A model generated the notes under the pieces. The model saw only the letters and a program-made list of their open reading frames with translations. It searched no databases and was not told where the DNA came from. A program made the translations under genes and the position numbers. 64,000 nucleotides of DNA from Streptomyces phaeofaciens (GTDB lineage Bacteria; Actinomycetota; Actinomycetes; Streptomycetales; Streptomycetaceae): assembly GCF_014648915.1 (NCBI RefSeq), contig NZ_BMSA01000002.1:62001-126000 (forward strand), read 5' to 3'. Positions 20,326-29,086 of the stretch are shown here, piece after piece. Numbering within the stretch: the first letter of the stretch is position 1; each line of letters opens with the position of its first letter.

Positions 20326-22280
20326 TGGCCACGGCCACCGCACCCACTCCCCGCGCCGCGCTTCCCGGCGTCCTGCGGCACCCCGTCGCCCGCAAGCTCC
20401 TGCTGCTGGCGGCGGCCGCGGCGGTCCTCGTCCCCCTGGCCGACGCCCACTGGTCCAGCGGCACCTGGCCGAAGGCCCTGACCGTCGACCTCACCGGCCC
20501 CCTCACCCGCACCGGCGACTGGATCATCGACCACCGGGACAGCCATCCCCTGTTCCTCCACTTCCTCGGCCACATCAGCAACGCGGTCGTGTTCTGCGTC
20601 CGCGCCGTCTATCTGCTGCTGCTCGCGGCCGGCTGGGCGGGCGTCACGGCGGCCGCCACCGCACTCGCCTGGCGCGCGGCCGGGAAACGCCTCGCGCTCG
20701 GCACCGCGGCCGCCTTCCTGGCCTGCGGCGCGCTCGGCATGTGGGTCCCGACGATGCAGACCCTCGCGCTGATGGCCGTGGCCGTCCTCGCGTCGGTCGC
20801 GGTCGGCGTGGTCCTCGGCCTCGCCGCCGGTCTCTCCGCCCGCCTGGACCGCGTCCTGCGCCCGGTCCTGGACACCATGCAGGTGCTGCCGGCCTTCGCC
20901 TACCTCCTCCCGGTCGTCCTGGTCTTCGGCATAGGCGTCCCGGCGGCGGTCCTTGCCACCGTCGTCTACGCCGCCCCGCCCATGGCCCGCCTCACCGCCC
21001 TCGGGCTGCGCGGCGCGGACAAGGAGGTCCTGGAGGCCGTGGACTCGCTGGGCGCGACCGCCCGCCAGCGCCTGCTGACCGCCCGCATCCCGCTGGCCCG
21101 CAGGGAACTCCTGCTCGGCCTCAACCAGACGATCATGATGGCGCTGTCGATGGCGGTCATCGCGTCGGTGATCGGCGCGGGCGGCCTCGGCGACCGTGTC
21201 TACCAGGCGCTGGCCTCGGTCGACGTGGGCGCCGCCCTGGCGGCCGGCATCCCCATCGTGCTCCTCGCGGTCGTCCTGGACCGGGTCACGGCCGCGGCGG
21301 GAGACACCACCGGGCGTACCACCGGCACGGGCCGGGGGCACCGCGCGTACACCGCGTACGCCGTGGGCGCCGCCGTGGCCGTCGCCGTCGCCGGGCGGCT
21401 GGCGGGCCGTCCCGACTGGCCCGGGTCCTGGACGGTGGCCGTCGCCGCCCCCGTCAACGACGCCGTCGGCTGGATGACCGGCCACCTCTACTCCGGCGTC
21501 CCCGTGATCGGCGGCACCGCCGACTGGGCCGGCCGGTTCACCACCTGGGTCCTCGACCCGCTCCGGGACGGTCTCCAGGGCCTGCCCTGGTGGGCGGTGC
21601 TGCTGCTGGTCGCGGCCGTGGCCTGGCCGATCGGCACCTGGCGCACCGCGCTGACCGCCGTCCTCGCCCTGGCCGCGACCGGCGTGCTCGGCGTGTGGGA
21701 GCCGTCCCTGGACACGCTCTCCCAGGTCCTCGCGGCCGTCGCCGTCACCCTCGTCCTGGGCTTCGCCACCGGTGTCGCCGCGGCCCGCGGCGACCGGTTC
21801 GAGCGACTGCTGCGGCCCGTCCTGGACGTCTTCCAGACGATGCCGCAGTTCGTGTACCTGATCCCGGTCGTCGCCCTGTTCGGCGTGGGCCGCGCGCCCG
21901 CCGTCGCGGCGGCCGTCGTCTACGCGCTGCCCGCCGTCGTCCGGATCACCGCGCAGGGCCTGCGCCAGGTCGACCCGGCCGCCCTGGAGTCGGCGCGCTC
22001 CCTCGGCGCGACCCCCGCCCAGCAGCTGCGCCAGGTCCAGCTGCCGCTCGCCCGGCCCGCGCTGCTGCTCGCCGTCAACCAGGGCGTGGTCCTCGTCCTC
22101 GCCGTCGTCGTGATCGGCGGTCTGGTCGGCGGAGGCGCGCTCGGCTACGACGCGGTCTTCGGCCTCGCCCAGGGCGACCTCGCGACCGGTCTGGTGGCCG
22201 GCGCCGCCATCGTCTGCCTGGGCCTGATGCTCGACCGGGTGACCCAGCCGACCGAACGCCGTACGAAGAAGGGAGCGTGA
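20325..22280 (+). CDS. Fused double-domain ABC permease for glycine betaine
   Basis: A 651-residue permease made of two homologous membrane halves. Each has an EAA-type loop: EVLEAVDSLGATARQRLLTA (about residue 240) and ALESARSLGATPAQQLRQV (about 550), and each starts with a five-helix ProW-like core (DTMQVLPAFAYLLPVVLVFG; DVFQTMPQFVYLIPVVALFG). One polypeptide therefore replaces the usual homodimer. The start overlaps the ATPase stop; AAGGAGGTGG is the ribosome site. Together with the next gene it forms the membrane importer. Confidence 0.93.
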   Translation: MATATAPTPRAALPGVLRHPVARKLLLLAAAAAVLVPLADAHWSSGTWPKALTVDLTGPLTRTGDWIIDHRDSHPLFLHFLGHISNAVVFCVRAVYLLLLAAGWAGVTAAATALAWRAAGKRLALGTAAAFLACGALGMWVPTMQTLALMAVAVLASVAVGVVLGLAAGLSARLDRVLRPVLDTMQVLPAFAYLLPVVLVFGIGVPAAVLATVVYAAPPMARLTALGLRGADKEVLEAVDSLGATARQRLLTARIPLARRELLLGLNQTIMMALSMAVIASVIGAGGLGDRVYQALASVDVGAALAAGIPIVLLAVVLDRVTAAAGDTTGRTTGTGRGHRAYTAYAVGAAVAVAVAGRLAGRPDWPGSWTVAVAAPVNDAVGWMTGHLYSGVPVIGGTADWAGRFTTWVLDPLRDGLQGLPWWAVLLLVAAVAWPIGTWRTALTAVLALAATGVLGVWEPSLDTLSQVLAAVAVTLVLGFATGVAAARGDRFERLLRPVLDVFQTMPQFVYLIPVVALFGVGRAPAVAAAVVYALPAVVRITAQGLRQVDPAALESARSLGATPAQQLRQVQLPLARPALLLAVNQGVVLVLAVVVIGGLVGGGALGYDAVFGLAQGDLATGLVAGAAIVCLGLMLDRVTQPTERRTKKGA

Positions 22281-22281
22281 C

Positions 22282-23229
22282 ATGCGACTGCGTACCACCG
22301 CCGTGGCGGGAACCCTGCTGCTCCTCACCGGCTGCGGCGCCGCCGACATGACCAGGCAGGCATCGCCGTTCGCCCACGCGCGGGGCGCGAGGACCGTGAC
22401 CCTCTCCGTCCAGTCCTGGGTCGGCGCGCAGGCCAATGTGGCCGTCGCCCAGTACCTGCTGGAGCACGAGCTGGGCTACCGCGTGGACACCGTCCAGATC
22501 GACGAGGTCCCCGCCTGGGACGCGCTCAGCCAGGGCCGGGTCGACGCCATCCTGGAGGACTGGGGCCACCCCGACCAGGAGAAGCGGTACGTCGACGACA
22601 AGAAGACGATCGCGCGCGGCGGCGCCCTCGGCGTCACCGGCCACATCGGCTGGTACGTGCCGACGTACCTGGTGAAGCAGCACCCGGACATCACCGACTG
22701 GAAGAACCTCAACGCGTACGCGTCGCTGTTCCGCACCGCGGAGAGCGGCGGCAAGGGCCAGCTGATGGACGGCTCACCGTCCTACGTCACCAACGACAAG
22801 GCCCTGGTGGACAACCTGAAGCTGGACTACCAGGTGGTCTTCGCCGGTTCGGAGGCCGCGCAGATCACCCAGATCAGGCAGTTCGCCAAGGAGAAGAAGC
22901 CCTTCCTGACGTACTGGTACGCGCCCCAGTGGCTGTTCGAGAAGGTCCCGATGACCGAGGTGAAGCTGCCGGCCCACAAGGAAGGATGCGACGCGGACCC
23001 GGCGAAGGTCGCCTGCGCCTATCCGCGCACCCCGCTCCAGAAGTACCTCAACGCGGACTTCTCGAAGCAGGGCGGCGAGGCGGCGGCCTTCCTGAAGAAG
23101 TTCGCCTGGACGACGGAGGACCAGAACGAGGTCTCCCTGATGATCGCCGACCAGAAGCTCACCCCGCAGGAGGCGGCGAAGAAGTGGGCGGACGGCCACG
23201 CGTCCACCTGGAAGGCGTGGCTGCCGTGA
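22282..23229 (+). CDS. Glycine betaine ABC transporter substrate-binding lipoprotein
   Basis: A 315-residue OpuAC/ProX-type binding protein. The signal peptide ends in a lipobox (LLLTGC, Cys about residue 15). The mature domain has the family's SVQSWVGAQANVAVAQYLL, DEVPAWDALSQGRVDAILED and FLTYWYAPQWLFEKV segments; the Trp/Tyr residues would form the aromatic cage for the trimethylammonium group. It lies one base after the permease stop with GAAGGGAGCG as ribosome site, and closes the operon betB-betA-ATPase-permease-binding protein. Confidence 0.92.
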   Translation: MRLRTTAVAGTLLLLTGCGAADMTRQASPFAHARGARTVTLSVQSWVGAQANVAVAQYLLEHELGYRVDTVQIDEVPAWDALSQGRVDAILEDWGHPDQEKRYVDDKKTIARGGALGVTGHIGWYVPTYLVKQHPDITDWKNLNAYASLFRTAESGGKGQLMDGSPSYVTNDKALVDNLKLDYQVVFAGSEAAQITQIRQFAKEKKPFLTYWYAPQWLFEKVPMTEVKLPAHKEGCDADPAKVACAYPRTPLQKYLNADFSKQGGEAAAFLKKFAWTTEDQNEVSLMIADQKLTPQEAAKKWADGHASTWKAWLP

Positions 23230-23256
23230 CCGCCGTCGGCCGGGGGGAGGGCGGGC

Positions 23257-23754
23257 TCAGCCGTGCTGCCGCGGGTGGTAGTGCCCCGGCACCATCCGCG
23301 CGGTCACACCGAAACGGTTCCACGCGTTGATCACCGTGATCGCGGCGATCAGATGGGCCAGCTCGGCCTCCTCGAAGTGCTTGGCGGCCGTGTCGTACAC
23401 CTCGTCCGGCACGAACCCGTCGGTCAGGACGGTGACCGCCTCGGTCAGCGCGAGCGCCGCCAGCTCCTTCTCCGTGTAGAAGTGCCGCGACTCCTCCCAG
23501 GCGGCGAGCTGGACGATCCGCTCCACGCTCTCCCCGGCCGCGAGCGCGTCCTTGGTGTGCATGTCGAGGCAGTACGCGCAGTGGTTGATCTGGGAGGCGC
23601 GGATCTTCACCAGCTCGTACAGCGTCGGGTCGACGCCCTTCCGGGCGGCGCCGTCCAGCCGGATCATCGCCTGGAAGACCTCGGGGGCGTGCTGGGCCCA
23701 CGGCAGACGCGGGGCGTGCTCGGTGGCGTACGGGACACGTTCTTCGGTGGTCAT
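23257..23754 (-). CDS. Carboxymuconolactone decarboxylase (AhpD-like) family protein
   Basis: A 165-residue protein from ATG 23754; the frame extends to 23784 but MTTEERVPY is the natural start. The CMD/AhpD core has the redox motif ASQINHCAYCLDMHTKDAL (Cys-X2-Cys followed by His) and the helices EKELAALALTEAVTVL and AHLIAAITVINAWNRF. Members act as peroxidase partners or thiol reductases; which applies is not known. It is divergent from the MocR-type regulator 47 bases away, the usual layout of a regulator and its target. It is convergent with the betaine operon. Confidence 0.85.
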   Translation of the reverse strand: MTTEERVPYATEHAPRLPWAQHAPEVFQAMIRLDGAARKGVDPTLYELVKIRASQINHCAYCLDMHTKDALAAGESVERIVQLAAWEESRHFYTEKELAALALTEAVTVLTDGFVPDEVYDTAAKHFEEAELAHLIAAITVINAWNRFGVTARMVPGHYHPRQHG

Positions 23755-23789
23755 GTCCCCGACCCTAGGCGCCGGGCAGCCCACGGGTA

Positions 23790-23815
23790 TGGTCCATTTC
23801 CATGGTGGAATCGTG
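23790..23815. promoter_or_regulatory. Overlapping palindromes at the MocR start codon
   Basis: Two small palindromes lie back to back across the divergent start region: ATGGTCCAT (23790-23798) and TTCCA-TGG-TGGAA (23799-23811), the second covering the MocR ATG at 23802. MocR proteins often bind paired short repeats in the intergenic region; this is the best candidate in the 47-base gap. Confidence 0.4.
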
Positions 23816-25214
23816 GGCCACTTTCGGCGTCGACCTGCACCTCGAACCGTCCGGACCGGGGCTGCGCCGCGGCCTGACCGACGCCCTGCGCGACGCGGTC
23901 CGCGGCGGCCGGCTGGCCCCCGGCACCCGGCTGCCGTCCTCCCGCTCCCTCGCCGCCGACCTGGGCATCGCCCGCAACACGGTCGCCGCCGCCTACGCCG
24001 ACCTGGTCGCGGAGGGCTGGCTGACCGCCCGGCAGGGCTCCGGCACCAAGGTGGCGGACCGGTCCGTCGCCCCGTCGGCCGGTACGGTCCGGCACCGGAC
24101 CGAACACCGCCGGCCCGTGTACGACCTGCGCGCAGGCTCCCCCGACCTCGCCTCCTTCCCGCGCACCGAATGGCTCAGGGCCGCCCGCCGCGCCCTCACC
24201 ACCGCCCCCTACGACGCCCTCGGCTACGGCGACCCCCGCGGCCGGGTCGAACTGCGCACCGCGCTCGCCGGCTATCTGGCCCGCGCCCGGGGCGTGCGCG
24301 CCGACCCCGAACGCCTCGTGGTGTGCGCCGGGTTCACCCACGCCCTGAAGCTGCTCGCCGGGGTCCTGAAGGCGCGCGGCGCGCGGACGCTCGCCGTGGA
24401 GTCGTACGGCCTGGACGCGCACTGGAGGCTCGCGGCGGCGGCCGGACTGCCCACGGTCCCGCTGCCCTTCGACGAACGTGGCACGGATCCCGGCGGGTTG
24501 GGGGACGGGGGCGGCGTCCTGCTCACCCCCGCCCACCAGTTCCCCATGGGCGTCCCCCTGCACCACGACCGGCGGGCCGCCGTCGTGGAGTGGGCGCGCC
24601 GCACCGGCGGCCTGGTCCTGGAGGACGACTACGACGGGGAGTTCCGCTACGACCGGCGGCCCGTCGGCGCCCTCCAGGGCCTGGACCCCGACCATGTGGT
24701 GTACCTGGGCACCGCGAGCAAGTCCCTGGCCCCCGGCCTGCGCCTGGCCTGGGCGGTGGCACCGCCGGGCGTGGCCGAGGAGATCGCGGCCGCCAAGGGC
24801 GGGGTGGACAGCTGCGGGGCCCTGGACCAGCTGACGCTCGCGGAGTTCATCACCTCGGGCGGCTACGACCGCCACGTCCGGGCCGCCCGGACCCGCTACC
24901 GGCGCCGCCGGGACGCGCTGGTCCAGGTGCTCGCAGCCCGCGCCCCCCGGGTCCGGGTCACCGGCATCGCGGCGGGCCTGCACGCCGTCCTGCGTCTCCC
25001 GCCCGGCACGGAGGAGGAGGTGGTGCGGGCCGCGGCCCGGCTGGGTCTGGCCCTGGACGGCCTCGGCCCCCGCCACCGCCACCCGCACGCGGCCGGTGAA
25101 CCACCGGACGCCCTCGTCGTCGGCTACGGCACCCCGCCGGACCACGCCTGGTCCGGAGCGCTGGACACGCTGTGCACGGCACTCTCCGTCGCCGAGATCC
25201 GAAAACCCGGATGA
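23802..25214 (+). CDS. MocR/PdxR-type GntR regulator with aminotransferase-like domain
   Basis: A 470-residue fusion. Residues 15-85 are a GntR winged helix (LRDAVRGGRLAPGTRLPSSR, LGIARNTVAAAYADLV). Residues 110-460 form a fold-type I PLP domain: YGDPRGRVELRTALAGYL, the PLP-phosphate/ring contacts around EDDYDGEFRYDRRPVGALQ, and the PLP lysine in YLGTASKSLAPGLRLAW. Such proteins sense PLP or amino compounds and regulate the neighbouring gene, here the AhpD-like protein. ATG 23802 is the only well-placed start; the ribosome site is poor, so the mRNA may be leaderless. Confidence 0.9.
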   Translation: MVESWATFGVDLHLEPSGPGLRRGLTDALRDAVRGGRLAPGTRLPSSRSLAADLGIARNTVAAAYADLVAEGWLTARQGSGTKVADRSVAPSAGTVRHRTEHRRPVYDLRAGSPDLASFPRTEWLRAARRALTTAPYDALGYGDPRGRVELRTALAGYLARARGVRADPERLVVCAGFTHALKLLAGVLKARGARTLAVESYGLDAHWRLAAAAGLPTVPLPFDERGTDPGGLGDGGGVLLTPAHQFPMGVPLHHDRRAAVVEWARRTGGLVLEDDYDGEFRYDRRPVGALQGLDPDHVVYLGTASKSLAPGLRLAWAVAPPGVAEEIAAAKGGVDSCGALDQLTLAEFITSGGYDRHVRAARTRYRRRRDALVQVLAARAPRVRVTGIAAGLHAVLRLPPGTEEEVVRAAARLGLALDGLGPRHRHPHAAGEPPDALVVGYGTPPDHAWSGALDTLCTALSVAEIRKPG

Positions 25215-25247
25215 CCACGACGGCGGCCCGTCATTCCGGCGCCCCCG

Positions 25248-26072
25248 TCATTCCGGCGCGTCCCCGAAGCGGGCCAGCGTCAGCGCGCCCGCCACCGCGA
25301 CCGCGAACCCCAGCACCGCGACCCACGCCCACCCCTGCCGCGTACCGTCCCCCAGCCACACCACGCCGACCAGCGCCGGCCACACCGTCTCCCCGATCAC
25401 CATCCCGGCCGTCGCCGCCGTCACGGACCCCCGCTGCAGCGCCGCCGTCAGCGCCAGGAACGCCGCGCCCCCGCCCAGCAGCAACGCGTACAGCGACGGA
25501 TCGGCCAGCAGCTCGGGCACCGCGAGCGAGTCGATCAGCCGCACGGCGACCTCCACCACCCCGAAGCCGAACCCGGCGGCCAGCCCCAGCAGCGCCGCCC
25601 GCCCCCGCTCCGGCAGCCACCGGCCCGTCAGTCCCAGCACCAGCACCGCGGCCGCCGTCCCGAGCATCGCCCACGGCAGCCACCCCGGCCCGCTCTCGTC
25701 CCCCTCCGTCCCCGAGGCCAGCCCCAGCATCGCCAGCCCCGCGCACACCACGCCCACGGCCACCCACTCCGTCCGGCTGAGCCGCACCCGCAGCAGCCGT
25801 GCCGCGACCACCGCCGTCACCGCGAGGCTCGACGCCAGCGCCGCCCCCACCGTGTAGATGGGCAGGGACCGCAGCGCCGCGATCTGGAACACGAACCCCA
25901 GCCCGTCCAGCCCCAGCCCTGCCAGGTACCGCCACTGCCGCAGCGCCCTCAGCAGCAGCGCCGCCTCCCCGCCACCCCCGCCGGAGGCGGCCCGCGCGGC
26001 CATCGCCTGCAACACCGTCGCCGTACCGAAGCACACCGCCGCACCAAGGGCGCACACCATTCCAAACAGCAC
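25248..26072 (-). CDS. DMT-superfamily transporter (EamA-like)
   Basis: A 274-residue inner-membrane protein with about nine to ten helices arranged as two repeats of a four/five-helix unit, as in the drug/metabolite transporter superfamily. The first helix has ALGAAVCFGTATVLQAMAAR and the end of the first half has LRSLPIYTVGAALASSLAV, both typical; the second half repeats with GMVIGETVWPALVGVVWLGD. GTG 26072 lacks a clear ribosome site; ATG 26060 after TTTGGA would shorten it by four residues. Substrate is not known. Single gene, convergent with MocR. Confidence 0.85.
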   Translation of the reverse strand: MLFGMVCALGAAVCFGTATVLQAMAARAASGGGGGEAALLLRALRQWRYLAGLGLDGLGFVFQIAALRSLPIYTVGAALASSLAVTAVVAARLLRVRLSRTEWVAVGVVCAGLAMLGLASGTEGDESGPGWLPWAMLGTAAAVLVLGLTGRWLPERGRAALLGLAAGFGFGVVEVAVRLIDSLAVPELLADPSLYALLLGGGAAFLALTAALQRGSVTAATAGMVIGETVWPALVGVVWLGDGTRQGWAWVAVLGFAVAVAGALTLARFGDAPE

Positions 26073-26183
26073 GAACGGACTGTAGGCGAGCGGGCCCGGC
26101 CGGGGGCCCGTGCACGCGCGCTCTCACCGATCTCTAGGCTGACGGCCGGAAAACACCGGCTTGAATCACGGGGGAGACGGAAC

Positions 26184-26534
26184 ATGGCGGACACGCGCCG
26201 ACGGCTGAGGTCCAGCACGGTCGTGCTCGGCGGTATGGGCGTCGTCGCGGCGGCCCTCACCTCCTGCGGCTCCGACCCCGACCGCCGCTGCGTCGACCGC
26301 GACAGCTACGACACCCTCTACGGCTACGAGGTGGTCGCCGACAAGAACTGCAAGTCGGGCAGCTCCACCTCCGCCGGCCAGGGCAGGAAGAGCACCGGCA
26401 AGAAGACGGACGCCGCCTGGTACTACGACGCCGACGTCAGCGACGGCCACGCCGACTACGGAACCTTCAGCAGGAGCGAGGCCGTGGACCGCGGCGGCTT
26501 CGGCTGCTCCGGATCCGGCAGCAGCGGCGGCTGA
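26184..26534 (+). CDS. Small lipoprotein, YgiB-like position
   Basis: A 116-residue exported protein. The signal peptide (RLRSSTVVLGGMGVVAAAL) ends in a lipobox-like LTSC, with Cys 28 as the modified residue. The mature part has a Cys pair (RRCVDRDSYDTLYGY, ADKNCKSG), a Lys/Ser/Gly linker and an aromatic, Asp-rich segment (AAWYYDADVSDGHADYG). It is 17 bases before the glutathionylspermidine-synthase-like gene. Enterobacteria keep a lipoprotein (YgiB, DUF1190) next to the similar YgiC, so this may be the actinobacterial counterpart; I infer that from layout and the RCVDR/YE pattern only. Confidence 0.75.
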   Translation: MADTRRRLRSSTVVLGGMGVVAAALTSCGSDPDRRCVDRDSYDTLYGYEVVADKNCKSGSSTSAGQGRKSTGKKTDAAWYYDADVSDGHADYGTFSRSEAVDRGGFGCSGSGSSGG

Positions 26535-26551
26535 GCGGACGTACGTACGCC

Positions 26552-27745
26552 ATGCAGCGCCGCACCGTCGAACCCCGCCCCGGCTGGCAGCGGACCGTCG
26601 AGGAACAGGGTCTCGTGTACCCCCTCACCCGCCACCCGGACGGCACCCTGCGCCCGTACTGGGACGAGAGCGCCTACTACGTCTTCACGCTGGAGGAGGT
26701 GGAGGCCCTGGAGGAGACCGTCGAGGAACTCCACCGCATGTGCCTCGCGGCCGCCGCCCACCTCGTCGACACCGGCCGCCTCGCCGACCTCGGCATCACC
26801 GACCCGCGGGTCGCCGCCGCCGTCACCGAGGCCTGGCGCCGCCGCGCCGAACTCCCCTCCGTCTACGGCCGCTTCGACCTGCGCTACGACGGCACGGGCC
26901 CCGCCAAGCTGCTGGAGTACAACGCCGACACCCCCACCTCCCTGGTGGAGGCGGCCTCCCCCCAGTGGTTCTGGATGGAGGAGCGCTTCCCGGGCGCCGA
27001 CCAGTGGAACTCCCTCCACGAACGCCTGGTCGCCGCCTGGAAGAAGCAGGCCCCGCTCCTCCCGCCCGGCAGCCCCCTGTACTTCGCGCACTCCACCGCC
27101 GACGAACTCGGCGAGGACCTGATGACGGTCGCCTATCTCAAGGAGACCGCCGAACAGGCCGGACTCGACACGGCCTTCCTTCCCGTCGAGGACATCGGCT
27201 TCGACCGTCTCTCCGGCCGCTTCGTCGACCACCGGCTCCGCTTCATCCGCAGCTGCTTCAAGCTCTACCCCTGGGAGTGGCTCACCACCGACCGCTTCGC
27301 CGGCCATGTCCTGGACACCCTCGACAACGGCGGCGGCACCGGGACCACGATGTGGATCGAGCCCGCCTGGAAGATGCTGCTGAGCAACAAGGCCCTGCTC
27401 GCCGTCCTCTGGGAGCTGTACCCCGGCCACCCCAACCTCCTCCCCGCCTACCTCGACGGCCCCCGCGAGCTGGCGACCACCACCGGCTACGTCGCCAAGC
27501 CCCTCCTCGGCCGCGAGGGCGCCGGCGTCACGATCCACGAGCGGGACGCCGCACCCGTCGTACCCGTCCCGTCCGATGAACCCCACTGCTACCAGCAGCT
27601 GGCCCCGCTCCCCGCCTTCGACGGCAACCACGTCGTCCTCGGCGCCTGGGTGGTCGAGGACGAGCCCGCCGGCCTCGGCATCCGCGAGTCCCACGGCCTG
27701 ATCACCGACGAGTACGCCCGCTTCGTCCCCCACGTGATCCTCTAG
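26552..27745 (+). CDS. Glutathionylspermidine synthase family protein (YgiC/YjfC-like)
   Basis: A 397-residue protein of the ATP-grasp GSP-synthase family. Recognisable blocks are GRFDLRYDGTGPAKLLEYNADTP split over the first half (the Asp/Glu/Asn metal and substrate contacts), IRSCFKLYPWEWL, IEPAWKMLLSNKALL and YVAKPLLGREGAGV near the C-terminus, where the ATP-binding Lys and Glu sit. There is no amidase domain. YgiC-type members are thought to be peptide-forming ligases rather than true glutathionylspermidine synthases, and Streptomyces make mycothiol, so the substrate is open. The gene before it is a lipoprotein, probably in the same transcript. Confidence 0.88.
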   Translation: MQRRTVEPRPGWQRTVEEQGLVYPLTRHPDGTLRPYWDESAYYVFTLEEVEALEETVEELHRMCLAAAAHLVDTGRLADLGITDPRVAAAVTEAWRRRAELPSVYGRFDLRYDGTGPAKLLEYNADTPTSLVEAASPQWFWMEERFPGADQWNSLHERLVAAWKKQAPLLPPGSPLYFAHSTADELGEDLMTVAYLKETAEQAGLDTAFLPVEDIGFDRLSGRFVDHRLRFIRSCFKLYPWEWLTTDRFAGHVLDTLDNGGGTGTTMWIEPAWKMLLSNKALLAVLWELYPGHPNLLPAYLDGPRELATTTGYVAKPLLGREGAGVTIHERDAAPVVPVPSDEPHCYQQLAPLPAFDGNHVVLGAWVVEDEPAGLGIRESHGLITDEYARFVPHVIL

Positions 27746-27748
27746 CGG

Positions 27749-27788
27749 CCCGGCACCCGGCAACCCGGCACCCGGCAACCCGGCACCT
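27749..27788. repeat. 15-bp tandem repeat between two convergent genes
   Basis: CCCGGCACCCGGCAA occurs twice in tandem followed by a third partial copy, filling the 41 bases between the YgiC-like gene and rocD and including the rocD stop. No function is visible. Confidence 0.6.
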
Positions 27789-28992
27789 AGAGGCCCAGCA
27801 CCGCCCGCAGCTGTTCCAGCCCCCAGTCCAGGTCCTCCCGGGAGATCACCAGGGGCGGCGAGAGCCGGATCGTCGGCCCGTGGGTGTCCTTCACCAGCAC
27901 CCTGCGGTCCATCAGCCGCTCCGACACCTCCCGCCCGCTCCCGTACCCGGGCGCGACGTCCACCCCCGCCCACAGCCCCCGCCCCCGCACCGCCGTCACC
28001 CGTCCGGTCCCGGTCAGCGTCCCCAGCTCCCGGAGCAGATGCGCGCCCAGCTCCGCGGCGCGCGCCTGGTACTCGCCCGAGCGCAGCATCGCGATCACCT
28101 CCAGCGCCACCGCGCACGCCAGCGGATTCCCGCCGAACGTCGACCCGTGCTCCCCGGGCCGGAACACCCCCAGCACCTCGGCGTTCGCGACGACCGCCGA
28201 CACCGGCACGATCCCGCCCCCGAGCGCCTTGCCCAGCACGTACACGTCCGGGACGACCCCCTCGTGCTCGCACGCGAAGGTCCGCCCGGTCCGGCCGAGC
28301 CCGGACTGGATCTCGTCCGCGACGAACAGCACCTCCCGCTCCAGGGTCAGCTCCCGCACCGCCGCCAGATAGCCGGCCGGCGGCACCAGCACCCCCGCCT
28401 CGCCCTGGATCGGTTCCAGCAGCACCGCCACCGTGTTCTCGGTGACCGCCGACCGCAGGGCGGTGAGATCCCCGTACGGCACGATCGCGAAGCCGGGCGT
28501 GTACGGCCCGTAGTCCGCGCGGGCCTCGGGGTCCGTCGAGAAGCTGATGATCGTCGTGGTCCGGCCGTGGAAGTTGTTGCCCGCGACGACGATCTTCGCC
28601 ATTTCCGCGGGCACGCCCTTGACCCGGTACCCCCACTTCCGGGCGGTCTTCACCGCCGTCTCCACGGCCTCCGCGCCGGTGTTCATCGGCAGCACCATCT
28701 CCATGCCGCACAGCGCGGCCAGCTCCCCGCAGAACGCGGCGAACCGGTCGTGGTGGAACGCCCGCGAGGTCAGCGTCACCCGTTCCAGCTGGGCCCGGGC
28801 CGCCTCGACCAGCCGTCGGTTGCCGTGCCCGAAGTTCAGCGCCGAGTAGCCGGCCAGCAGATCCAGGTACCGCCGCCCCTCCACGTCCGTCATCCACGCC
28901 CCGTCGGCGGTGGCGATCACCACCGGCAGCGGGTGATAGGTGTGCGCGCTGTGCGCGTCGGCGGCGGCGATGAGCGCGTCGGTGGTAGTCAC
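27787..28992 (-). CDS. rocD: Ornithine aminotransferase
   Basis: PLP-dependent transfer of the delta-amino group of ornithine to 2-oxoglutarate, giving glutamate semialdehyde for proline or glutamate. GTG 28992 with GGAGGTCAC gives 401 residues, the family length. Blocks are NTGAEAVETAVKTARKWGY, the ring-stacking NNFHGRTTTIIS, EPIQGEAGV, the Asp of LFVADEIQSGLGRTG and the PLP lysine in YVLGKALGGG. The class-III aminotransferase identity is certain; ornithine over acetylornithine rests on NFHGRTTTIISFSTD and overall likeness to RocD. Divergent from the glyA riboswitch. Confidence 0.92.
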   Translation of the reverse strand: MTTTDALIAAADAHSAHTYHPLPVVIATADGAWMTDVEGRRYLDLLAGYSALNFGHGNRRLVEAARAQLERVTLTSRAFHHDRFAAFCGELAALCGMEMVLPMNTGAEAVETAVKTARKWGYRVKGVPAEMAKIVVAGNNFHGRTTTIISFSTDPEARADYGPYTPGFAIVPYGDLTALRSAVTENTVAVLLEPIQGEAGVLVPPAGYLAAVRELTLEREVLFVADEIQSGLGRTGRTFACEHEGVVPDVYVLGKALGGGIVPVSAVVANAEVLGVFRPGEHGSTFGGNPLACAVALEVIAMLRSGEYQARAAELGAHLLRELGTLTGTGRVTAVRGRGLWAGVDVAPGYGSGREVSERLMDRRVLVKDTHGPTIRLSPPLVISREDLDWGLEQLRAVLGL

Positions 28993-29086
28993 GTGACCTC
29001 CAGGCTCTCCCGGGTGCTCCTTCCATGGTCGCTCGCATGGTGGACGCGGCACCTGCGCGGCGCGCCCCGCCCGGTAGGCTGATCAG

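Noticed and set aside
19992..22436. 814-codon leftward open frame opposite the permease
   Set aside because: Shadow frame with Gly/Asp/Arg repeats.
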